Positions 6,732-12,962 of a DNA stretch of 14,530 bases are shown here, piece by piece. The notes under the pieces were generated by a model that had not been told where the DNA came from, ran no database searches, and saw only the letters and a list, made by a program, of their open reading frames with translations. Both the position numbers and the translations under genes were made by a program. Source of the DNA: Ornithomonoglobus_A sp034090805 (GTDB lineage: Bacteria > Bacillota > Clostridia > UBA1381); the NCBI GenBank assembly GCA_034090805.1, contig JAXDRV010000100.1, forward strand, positions 1 through 14,530, read 5' to 3'. Each line of letters starts with the position of its first letter. The stretch's first letter is position 1.

Positions 6732-6760
6732 ATTATACAATAATAAAAATATTTTATCAA
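6732..6760 (-). promoter_or_regulatory. Promoter for ychF
   Basis: Minus strand TTGATA (6760-6755), 17-nt spacer, TATAAT (6737-6732), giving a leader of about 85 nt to the ATG at 6641. It lies back to back with the response-regulator promoter; this intergenic region is where transcription direction switches from minus to plus. Confidence 0.75.
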
Positions 6761-6785
6761 GACTCTTTATTATTTTTTATTTATG

Positions 6786-6794
6786 TGTTATAAT
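6786..6794 (+). promoter_or_regulatory. Extended -10 promoter for the two-component operon
   Basis: TGTTATAAT is an extended -10 (TGnTATAAT) with TATAAT at 6789-6794. The matching -35 position (6766-6771, TTTATT) is poor, consistent with extended -10 dependence or activator control. An inverted repeat ATGACT...AGTCAT (6817-6822/6830-6835) lies in the leader and could be a regulator site. Start of translation is about 80 nt downstream. Confidence 0.55.
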
Positions 6795-6874
6795 ATTTTT
6801 AAGGAAAAATTTACAGATGACTGTAAAAAAGTCATTTGACAATTAAAATTTACTATCATAAGGAGGATTTTACC

Positions 6875-7564
6875 ATGACAAACAACAAAATTCTTGTCGT
6901 TGACGACGACGCTCATATCGTTGAGCTTATAAAGCTTTATCTTGAAAAAGAGGGCTTCAGCGTTGTTACTGCTGCAAACGGACGTGAGGCGCTTAATAAA
7001 TTCAAAACCGAAAGTCCGTCAATGCTTATTCTTGACGTTATGATGCCTGAGATGGACGGCTGGGACGTTTGCCGTGAAATACGCAAAACCTCAAACACTC
7101 CTATAATCATGCTTACCGCAAAGGGCGAAACCTTTGATAAGGTTCTCGGTCTTGAGCTGGGTGCGGACGATTATATGGTAAAGCCGTTTGACACAAAGGA
7201 GCTTACGGCGCGCGTCAAGGCTGTTTTAAGACGCTCCGATACAAAGGACACCACCTCGCAAAAGGAAATCAGCTTTACCGGGCTTACAATAAATCTATCG
7301 AATTATGAGCTGAAAATAAACAACAAAATCACGGAAATACCTCCCAAGGAACTTGAGCTTTTGTTCTTCCTTGCGTCAAATCCCAATCGTGTATTCACAA
7401 GAGAGCAGCTTTTGGAGGAGGTTTGGGGCTTTGATTATTTCGGTGATTCAAGAACAGTAGACGTTCATATAAAACGCTTAAGAGAAAAGCTTGAGCAGGT
7501 CAAGGACGCAAACTGGCAGCTTAAGACCGTATGGGGCGTGGGATATAAATTTGAAGTGAGATGA
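6875..7564 (+). CDS. OmpR/PhoB-family response regulator
   Basis: A 229-residue response regulator. The receiver domain (about 1-118) has the acidic cluster ILVVDDD (6-12), phosphoacceptor Asp54 in LILDVMMPEMDG, Thr81 and Lys103 in KPF. The C-terminal winged-helix domain (about 130-228) contains PPKELELLFFLASNPNRVF and the recognition-helix region SRTVDVHIKRLREKL. The frame extends 13 codons upstream, but ATG 6875 has AGGAGG 8 nt ahead and fits the family N-terminus. It lies 6 bp before its kinase gene. Sequence type is PhoP/ResD/SrrA-like; the signal and target genes cannot be read from the window. Confidence 0.95.
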   Translation: MTNNKILVVDDDAHIVELIKLYLEKEGFSVVTAANGREALNKFKTESPSMLILDVMMPEMDGWDVCREIRKTSNTPIIMLTAKGETFDKVLGLELGADDYMVKPFDTKELTARVKAVLRRSDTKDTTSQKEISFTGLTINLSNYELKINNKITEIPPKELELLFFLASNPNRVFTREQLLEEVWGFDYFGDSRTVDVHIKRLREKLEQVKDANWQLKTVWGVGYKFEVR

Positions 7565-7570
7565 TAATCC

Positions 7571-8998
7571 ATGAAGCATCATAAAAATTCAATACTTAAG
7601 CGTCTGTTCATGACCTACAGCCTTATACTTGTTATTGTGCTTGCGTCAATATCGGGGCTTACGGGATTTTTCTTAAACAGCTTTATAGAATATAGTCAGA
7701 TTAATTCAATAGAGCAAATCTCGGAAAACATCGAGCATTGGACGGGTGCTTTGCATATCGATAAAAACGATATGCGCTCAAGAATTGCCTTCAAAAATAT
7801 GCTGAGCTTTTGGAGTAAATTCCTTAAGGCCGATATAATCGTAACAAACAACAAAGGAGAAATAACGGAATCCACCGCCGACATAAAATCCGTGCCTCAG
7901 GAATTTATCAAACAGCTTGAAACACGCAATAAAATAACAAAAAAGAACGACTTCGGCGGAATTTACGAAAGACGTGTGCTTACTGTCGGTTTTTCCCTGT
8001 CGTATCAAGGTACAAAAATCGGAAACGCATTCGTAAATCTGCCTATTCCGGAGCTTCAGAAAACTGTTTCAAATCTCGTTCTGATGCTTGTGATAGTGGT
8101 GCTTATATCGATGTTTTTTGCGTTTTTCGTGGTGTATTACCAATCGAAAAAAATATCGCTGCCGATAATAAGAATCAACAATGCGGTGCGTGACATTGCT
8201 TCAGGAAATTTTGAAAAGCGTGTGAAGATAGATTCGGACGATGAGATAGGTCAGCTTGCGTCAAGCTTTAATTTTATGGCAGACAGTATAGAAGATCTCG
8301 AACGGCAGCGTTCCGGCTTTATAAGCGATGTGTCCCACGAGCTGCGCACACCTATGACGAGCATATCCGGCTTTGTTGAGGGAATACTTGACGGAACGAT
8401 CCCGCCCGAAAAGCAGGATTATTACCTTAACATAGTCCTTGAGGAATCAAAGCGGCTTACCAAGCTTGTAAACGATATGCTTGAAATGTCAAAAATGACA
8501 TCAAGCGAATATCAGCTTGACATCAGTTCCTTTGACATAAACGAGCTTATAAGGACGTGTATAATTGCTCTTGAAAACAGGATATGCGAGAAAAATCTTG
8601 ACCTTAACGTTGATTTCAAGCCGGACGAGATCAAGGTTCTTGCGGATAAGGATTCTATAAAGCGTGTTGTGCTGAATATCTTAGACAATGCGGTTAAATT
8701 TTCATATCCGAATACCACAATCGGAATTTCGGTGCATATCGAGAAAAACAAGGCGTATGTTTCAATAGGAAACTTCGGCAGCGGAATAGACAGCAAGGAT
8801 CTGAGCAGCGTATTCAATCGTTTTTACAAAACGGACAAATCACGTACAAATTATAAAAGCGGCGCAGGTCTGGGACTTTCTCTTGTCAAAAATATCCTCG
8901 TGCTGCATAAGCAAAGCATATGGGTTGAAAGCGTGGATACAAAGGAAGGCTCGGACGCAAAATATACTAAGTTTACATTTACGCTTGAGAAGGAATAA
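7571..8998 (+). CDS. Membrane sensor histidine kinase
   Basis: A 475-residue class I HisKA kinase, partner of the preceding regulator. Transmembrane segment 1 is at about 15-36, an extracytoplasmic sensor of about 130 residues follows, and transmembrane segment 2 is at about 167-190. Then come HAMP (about 192-243), the HisKA domain with phospho-acceptor His256 in DVSHELRTPM, and the ATPase domain with N box Asn373 (ILDNAVKF), the F-box region (VFNRFYKTDKS) and G2 box GAGLGLSLVK (431-440). The G1 box reads NFGSGI (401-406) instead of DNGxGI; an Asn there also occurs in some VanS-like kinases, so activity is probably retained. The ribosome site is weak and translation is likely coupled to the regulator. 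A bidirectional terminator follows. The ligand is unknown. Confidence 0.94.
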   Translation: MKHHKNSILKRLFMTYSLILVIVLASISGLTGFFLNSFIEYSQINSIEQISENIEHWTGALHIDKNDMRSRIAFKNMLSFWSKFLKADIIVTNNKGEITESTADIKSVPQEFIKQLETRNKITKKNDFGGIYERRVLTVGFSLSYQGTKIGNAFVNLPIPELQKTVSNLVLMLVIVVLISMFFAFFVVYYQSKKISLPIIRINNAVRDIASGNFEKRVKIDSDDEIGQLASSFNFMADSIEDLERQRSGFISDVSHELRTPMTSISGFVEGILDGTIPPEKQDYYLNIVLEESKRLTKLVNDMLEMSKMTSSEYQLDISSFDINELIRTCIIALENRICEKNLDLNVDFKPDEIKVLADKDSIKRVVLNILDNAVKFSYPNTTIGISVHIEKNKAYVSIGNFGSGIDSKDLSSVFNRFYKTDKSRTNYKSGAGLGLSLVKNILVLHKQSIWVESVDTKEGSDAKYTKFTFTLEKE

Positions 8999-9010
8999 TT
9001 TTAAAATAAA

Positions 9011-9044
9011 AAACCGCTTAAACTTTTGGTTTAAGCGGTTTTTT
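9011..9044. terminator. Bidirectional terminator between the kinase gene and tRNA-Thr
   Basis: AAACCGCTTAAAC (9011-9023) pairs perfectly with 9029-9041 around a 5-nt loop, with T run 9039-9044 on the plus strand and A run 9004-9013 giving T on the minus strand. It serves the plus-strand two-component operon and the minus-strand tRNA; the tRNA CCA end touches it. Confidence 0.9.
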
Positions 9045-9119
9045 GGAGCTAACGAGCGGAGTCGAACCGCCGACCTCTTCATTACCAATGAAGTGCTCTG
9101 CCTACTGAGCTACGTCAGC
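9044..9119 (-). tRNA. tRNA-Thr, anticodon GGT
   Basis: A 76-nt cloverleaf on the minus strand. The acceptor stem GCTGACG/CGTTAGC forms seven pairs with one wobble; discriminator T and an encoded CCA follow. D-arm region TAGCTCAGTAGGCAGAGCA, anticodon stem CTTCA/TGAAG around loop TTGGTAA (anticodon GGT, reading ACC and ACU), and T-arm with loop TTCGACT. It stands alone, is the only minus-strand gene right of 6.64 kb, and has its own consensus promoter. Confidence 0.97.
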
Positions 9120-9123
9120 ACGC

Positions 9124-9140
9124 TGCGGTATTGTACCGCA
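9124..9140 (-). promoter_or_regulatory. Perfect hairpin in the tRNA-Thr leader
   Basis: TGCGGTA (9124-9130), TTG (plus-strand loop), TACCGCA (9134-9140): 7-bp arms exactly between the predicted transcription start (about 9142) and the mature tRNA 5' end at 9119. It would form a 5' hairpin on the pre-tRNA, possibly marking the precursor for RNase P, or act as an operator. Confidence 0.5.
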
Positions 9141-9148
9141 ACATGATA

Positions 9149-9177
9149 ATTATACTACATATTTATGTTATTGTCAA
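9149..9177 (-). promoter_or_regulatory. Consensus sigma-A promoter for tRNA-Thr
   Basis: Minus strand TTGACA (9177-9172), 17-nt spacer, TATAAT (9154-9149). Both hexamers and the spacing are perfect, typical of a strong stable-RNA promoter. It points away from dnaA. Confidence 0.9.
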
Positions 9178-9215
9178 GATATTTTTTAAATTAAAAGTTT
9201 TTTCTTAAAAAATGC

Positions 9216-9244
9216 TTGATTATTATGCCGAAATTTGATATGAT
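9216..9244 (+). promoter_or_regulatory. Candidate dnaA promoter
   Basis: TTGATT (9216-9221), 17-nt spacer, TATGAT (9239-9244). It is the best plus-strand promoter I can find between the tRNA and dnaA. Transcription from it would give a leader of about 325 nt containing all of element copy B. Autoregulatory DnaA boxes are not evident around it. Confidence 0.5.
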
Positions 9245-9292
9245 ATAAGATAGGCTTAGTTTATTATATATATAATAAGGTAAAAATATTAT

Positions 9293-9548
9293 AGACGATT
9301 GTAAAATGTCAATTTGGGAATTGAGAGTGTTTTTAAATTTATTCGTACTCAAACATCCCTTGCGGTAACTCGTCCGAATAAACTCAAAAACACTCTCAAA
9401 TCCTATAAAAAAATTACACTTTTAGAAGAATTTATAATGTTTATGATTGAGTTTTGGCGAGTTCCCGAACGAAGTGAGGGATGTCTGAGTTGAAATTCAA
9501 GAAGAAACATCTCAAATTCCGCGGAAATCTTGAGTTTTACAATAGCCT
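9293..9548 (+). repeat. Dispersed inverted-ended repeat element, copy B (upstream of dnaA)
   Basis: A 256-bp element with ends AGACGATTGTAAAATGTC (9293 on) and, on the minus strand from 9548, AGGCTATTGTAAAACTC. Hairpin 1 has 29-nt arms (9317-9345 and 9375-9403) and a 29-nt loop identical to that of copy C. A second inverted repeat (9428-9442/9505-9519) encloses 9456-9490, which is itself a degenerate inverted copy of the hairpin-1 loop (ACTCAGACATCCCT against ACTCAAACATCCCT). TAAAAATAT occurs at 9281-9289 and 9548-9556, a possible 9-bp target duplication. No ORF. It ends 28 bp before the dnaA start and probably lies in the dnaA mRNA leader. Confidence 0.85.
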
Positions 9549-9575
9549 AAAAATATCACAAAAGGAGACTGACGT

Positions 9576-10901
9576 ATGAAAAGCAGGGATATTAACAAGC
9601 TTTGGGATCAAATATACGATATTGTTAAATCAAAAACAAATAACGTTGTCGGCTTAAACGTACATATGAAAAAGGCTGTTCCCATCTCTTTTAATGATAC
9701 CTCATTCACAATATCTGTGCCGATGAACCTCAACCGCAACATGATAAACTACAGATATAAAGAAGCAATCGAAATGGCAATCGAGCAGGTAACGGCGCAG
9801 AAGCTTACACTTGAGATAATCGTTGACGGGGAGGACAAGCCAAAAGAAAAGCCGGAGGAAGCGGAAATAAATTCAAACAGCATAAATCCCAAATACACGT
9901 TTGAAAACTTCGTAATAGGTGCGTCAAATCAATTCGCAACAGCAGCGGCAATCTCAACTACGGAAAATCCCGGTCATGTATATAATCCGCTGTTCCTTTA
10001 CGGAAACTCAGGACTCGGAAAAACACACCTTATGCACGCAATAGGCAACAGAATTTTACAAAACAATCCCTCGGCAAAGGTAATTTACGTAACGAGTGAA
10101 TTTTTCACAAATGAATTTATCACCTCGGTACGTGAGGCAAAGGGTGAGGAATTTCGTAAAAAATACCGTTCCGTGGACGTTTTTCTCGTCGATGACGTAC
10201 AGTTCCTCGCAAACAAGGAGGCAACGCAGGAGGAATTTTTCCACACGTTTAACGAATTATACAGCCTTAACAAGCAAATAGTTCTAACATCAGACCGCAG
10301 ACCGAGCGATCTGCTTATACTTGAGCACAGACTCCGCACACGCTTCGGACAGGGACTTACAATAGATATTACCGTTCCTAATTACGAAACGAGAGTTGCA
10401 ATTCTGCAAAAAAAATCGGCGCAGCACCATGTGAGCATAGATACGGAGGTTCTCGGATATATCGCCGAGCGCATAAAGTCAAATGTGCGTGAGCTTGAGG
10501 GAATACTGTTAAACATGATCTCGATTGCACAAATATCAAAAAAGCCAATAGACGTGGCTCTTGCCGATTATGTTCTGGAATCGTATCTGCCGAATGAAAG
10601 CATAGTGAGAATAACGCCGGAAAAGATAATGGAAAAAGTGGCTCTCTACTATAATATAACGCACGACGCACTCGTCGGAAAATCCCGCACGTCAAACGTT
10701 GCTGTGCCTCGACAGGTTGCGATGTATCTTTGTCACAAAATGACAAACATGAATTTTACCGCAATAGGCTCTCTTTTCGGCGGCAAGGACAGAACAACCG
10801 TAATGCACAACGTAAGAAAAATAGAAGGCGAACTGCCGATAAACGAAAAGCTCAAGGGAGATATAGATTACATTACAAAGGACTTGAGTAACATTGAATA
10901 A
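9576..10901 (+). CDS. dnaA: Chromosomal replication initiator DnaA
   Basis: A 441-residue AAA+ initiator that binds DnaA boxes and melts the origin. Domain I (about 1-85) handles oligomerisation and helicase loading, domain II is a short charged linker (about 86-104), and domain III has Walker A GNSGLGKTH (143-151), Walker B VFLVDDVQF (202-210) and sensor/arginine-finger region HRLRTRFGQGL (251-261). Domain IV carries the DNA-binding signature GGKDRTTVMHN (402-412). There the usual GGRDHTTV His is Arg406 and the usual Arg is Lys404. AAAGGAG lies 8 nt before ATG 9576. Downstream comes an intergenic DnaA-box region and dnaN. The flanking genes are not the usual rpmH or recF/gyrB. Confidence 0.98.
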   Translation: MKSRDINKLWDQIYDIVKSKTNNVVGLNVHMKKAVPISFNDTSFTISVPMNLNRNMINYRYKEAIEMAIEQVTAQKLTLEIIVDGEDKPKEKPEEAEINSNSINPKYTFENFVIGASNQFATAAAISTTENPGHVYNPLFLYGNSGLGKTHLMHAIGNRILQNNPSAKVIYVTSEFFTNEFITSVREAKGEEFRKKYRSVDVFLVDDVQFLANKEATQEEFFHTFNELYSLNKQIVLTSDRRPSDLLILEHRLRTRFGQGLTIDITVPNYETRVAILQKKSAQHHVSIDTEVLGYIAERIKSNVRELEGILLNMISIAQISKKPIDVALADYVLESYLPNESIVRITPEKIMEKVALYYNITHDALVGKSRTSNVAVPRQVAMYLCHKMTNMNFTAIGSLFGGKDRTTVMHNVRKIEGELPINEKLKGDIDYITKDLSNIE

Positions 10902-11163
10902 CTGTCGGATAAAGTGTGGATAACGTGTTATATGCCAAAAACAGGAATTTTACACCGATAAGCTTATCCACATTTACCCACAGCTGTCAAACGTCAGTTA
11001 ACGGTTGGTGATGAATGAAAAAGTCTGTTAAAATCTGCGTTTAAAGGACTTTTCCATCAAATCCACACCCCTAATACTATTAATACTATAATTATATTAT
11101 TATATATACATATATATATCATCTTCGGTGAAACCGATTGTGTGAATAAGTCGGTGTGAATAA
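10902..11163. other. oriC region between dnaA and dnaN: DnaA boxes
   Basis: Exact TTATNCACA boxes, on either strand, lie at 10915-10923 (TGTGGATAA), 10964-10972 (TTATCCACA), 11141-11149 and 11155-11163 (both TGTGAATAA). TTACCCACA (one mismatch) is at 10974-10982 and a weaker AATCCACA-type box at 11059-11067. The last two exact boxes are 14 bp apart start to start, just before the dnaN ribosome site. The placement between dnaA and dnaN matches the unwinding half of the Bacillus-type bipartite origin. Confidence 0.88.
11068..11120. other. DNA unwinding element with DnaA-trio-like run
   Basis: Just after the weak box at 11059-11067 and a short CCCC, the plus strand reads CTAATACTATTAATACTA (from 11071), a string of NTA triplets like the DnaA-trio motif beside which Firmicute DnaA opens the duplex. 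It is followed by about 35 bp of almost pure A/T (TATATA-type) to 11120. Box, GC-rich step, trios and AT-rich DNA appear in the expected order. The function is inferred from this resemblance. Confidence 0.65.
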
Positions 11164-11185
11164 AATTAAAAGGAGAATAACTAAA

Positions 11186-12313
11186 ATGAAACTTAACTGC
11201 AGTAAGGAAATACTTCTTGATATGGTAAATACCGTACAAAAAGCAGTCATGATAAAAAGCACAATGCCGGTACTTGAATGTATCAAGCTTGATTGTTCAG
11301 GTGACGGAAATGTAATTATGACAGGCAACAATCTTGAGCTTTGCATAGATTACAATACCGTATGCAACGTCAACGAGGGAGGAACTGTTGCATTAAAATC
11401 GAAAATGTTCGGTGAAATAGTGCGCAGACTTCCGGAAGGTATGGTTACAATAACAACAGACCCGGAAAATTACGTTACAAAAATAAAATGCGGACTTAGT
11501 GAATTCAATATCCAGGGCATAAGCAGCGTAGAATTTCCGTCCGTGCCCAAGCTGACGGAAATATACAGATTTTCAATCGAACAGGCAGCTCTGAAGCGTA
11601 TAATAAGAAAGACAATATCCTTTGTTTCGCCTGTTGAGGGCAAAAAGCCTATTTTAACCGGAGCTTTGTTTGAGATTAAGGACGGGGTATTAAATGTTGT
11701 TGCCTCGGACGGACACAGACTTGCCGTTGTAAAGCATGAGCTTAACGATATGATAGAAAACAACAAAATAGTTATTCCCGGCATGGCACTGAGGGAAATA
11801 CTTAAGCTGCTTAAGGACGAGGGTGATGTAACGGTTATAGTATCGGATAGACACGTATTATTTGATTTTGGTTACTATAAAATTTATGCACGTCTGCTTG
11901 ACGGAGATTTCCTTAAATATGAGGCTATCATAAATGTGGTAAGCAGCATTAATGTTGTATGCGACAGGGAGCTTTTAAACGATTCTCTTGAAAGAGCGAT
12001 GCTTCTGATAAGCGAGGAGGTTGCTAACGGAAAATCAAAAAAGGTTCCGGTAAGATTTAATATAGGCTACAATAAAATAGATATATCGTGCATAACGGGC
12101 AAGGGACAGGTAAATGACACCGTAGACGTTCAGATGGACGGAGGGGAGCTTACCATCGGCTTTAACTGTAGATTTTTGCTTGACGCTCTTGCGGGCTGCG
12201 ACGGCGAAAAGGTGAAAATGGAATTCAGCGCACCCACAAGCGGCGGATTTATTCGCTCCGCCGAGGGCGATGATTCATATGTATATATGATTTTGCCGGT
12301 AAGATTGAATTAA
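11186..12313 (+). CDS. dnaN: DNA polymerase III subunit beta (sliding clamp) DnaN
   Basis: A 375-residue sliding clamp of normal length, which forms a dimeric ring around DNA and tethers polymerase III. Family landmarks are the N-terminal MKLNCSKEILLDMVNTVQKAV, the middle-domain KPILTGALFEIKDGVLNVVASDGHRLAVVKHEL (about 158-190) and the C-terminal ending YVYMILPVRLN, equivalent to the Y-MPMRL closing segment of other clamps. The frame is open 10 codons further upstream, but ATG 11186 has AGGAGAA ahead and fits the conserved N-terminus. It follows the dnaA-dnaN origin region. Downstream the MBL hydrolase gene begins after 23 bp. Confidence 0.97.
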   Translation: MKLNCSKEILLDMVNTVQKAVMIKSTMPVLECIKLDCSGDGNVIMTGNNLELCIDYNTVCNVNEGGTVALKSKMFGEIVRRLPEGMVTITTDPENYVTKIKCGLSEFNIQGISSVEFPSVPKLTEIYRFSIEQAALKRIIRKTISFVSPVEGKKPILTGALFEIKDGVLNVVASDGHRLAVVKHELNDMIENNKIVIPGMALREILKLLKDEGDVTVIVSDRHVLFDFGYYKIYARLLDGDFLKYEAIINVVSSINVVCDRELLNDSLERAMLLISEEVANGKSKKVPVRFNIGYNKIDISCITGKGQVNDTVDVQMDGGELTIGFNCRFLLDALAGCDGEKVKMEFSAPTSGGFIRSAEGDDSYVYMILPVRLN

Positions 12314-12336
12314 GCTTCGGACGGGGTACATTAATT

Positions 12337-12957
12337 ATGAAAATAAAACGCTTGAATAATTATTATACAGATGAAAACACATATCTTGTTTATGACGGAG
12401 ATGACGCTGTAGTTATTGATCCGGGATATAAAACAGACGGGATATTAAAGGCGGCGGCAGACGAAAATACGGAGATAAAATATATTCTTATAACCCACTG
12501 CCATTATGACCATATAGAATTTCTTGAAGAACTGCGTGAAAAAACGGGCGCAAAGCTTGTGAGCGGCACAAACGGTGCGGAAAATGTGCAAAATCCCGAT
12601 ATTAACCTCACTCTTGCGGGGTTAGGGCGTGCTGTAATTGCAAAGGCTCCCGAGGTGGTATTACAGGATAACGAAATCCTCGATGCGGGAAGCATGAAAA
12701 TAAAGTGCATATACACTCCCGGTCATACAAGCTGCGGAGTTTGCTATATGATTGAGGATCATGTTTTTACAGGCGATACTCTGTTTTTAAGAAACTGCGG
12801 AAGATGGGACTTGCCGACAGGGGACGAGGAAACACTCTTGAAATCAATAAGAGAAAGACTATATACCCTTGATGACGGAACGAAGGTTCATCCGGGGCAT
12901 GGTGAAATGACGGAGATAGGCTACGAGCGTAAGTTTAATTTGTTTGTAAAGGAATAA
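12337..12957 (+). CDS. MBL-fold metallo-hydrolase (glyoxalase II-like)
   Basis: A 206-residue metallo-beta-lactamase-fold hydrolase. Metal ligands are visible: THCHYDH (53-59; His54, His56, Asp58, His59), His130 in TPGHTSCGV, Asp147 in FTGDTLF and His188 in VHPGHG. This is the arrangement of small glyoxalase-II/YcbL-like proteins, which hydrolyse thioesters such as acylglutathione analogues; the substrate here is unknown. It lies 23 bp after dnaN and 5 bp before hemZ. An MBL hydrolase beside hemZ is a common Clostridia arrangement, whereas dnaN beside it is unusual. The ribosome site is weak. Confidence 0.92.
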   Translation: MKIKRLNNYYTDENTYLVYDGDDAVVIDPGYKTDGILKAAADENTEIKYILITHCHYDHIEFLEELREKTGAKLVSGTNGAENVQNPDINLTLAGLGRAVIAKAPEVVLQDNEILDAGSMKIKCIYTPGHTSCGVCYMIEDHVFTGDTLFLRNCGRWDLPTGDEETLLKSIRERLYTLDDGTKVHPGHGEMTEIGYERKFNLFVKE

Positions 12958-12962
12958 ACACA

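Noticed and set aside
6642..6740. Extended ychF start giving a 397-residue protein
   Set aside because: The extra 33 residues precede the universal MKLGIVGLPN start, and the good ribosome site is placed for ATG 6641. The promoter -10 (6737-6732) also overlaps the proposed longer start.
6836..6841. TTGACA as -35 of a second response-regulator promoter
   Set aside because: The -10 position 17 nt downstream falls on the ribosome site and shows no TATAAT-like hexamer.
9317..9403. CRISPR-like or riboswitch reading of the dnaA-leader hairpin
   Set aside because: The repeats are three dispersed copies without regular spacers. The fold has no expression platform, such as a terminator T run in the sense direction, and matches no riboswitch class I know.
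11087..11092. TATAAT as a dnaN promoter
   Set aside because: It lies inside the AT-rich unwinding region and has no acceptable -35 at 16-18 nt, so the match is expected by chance.
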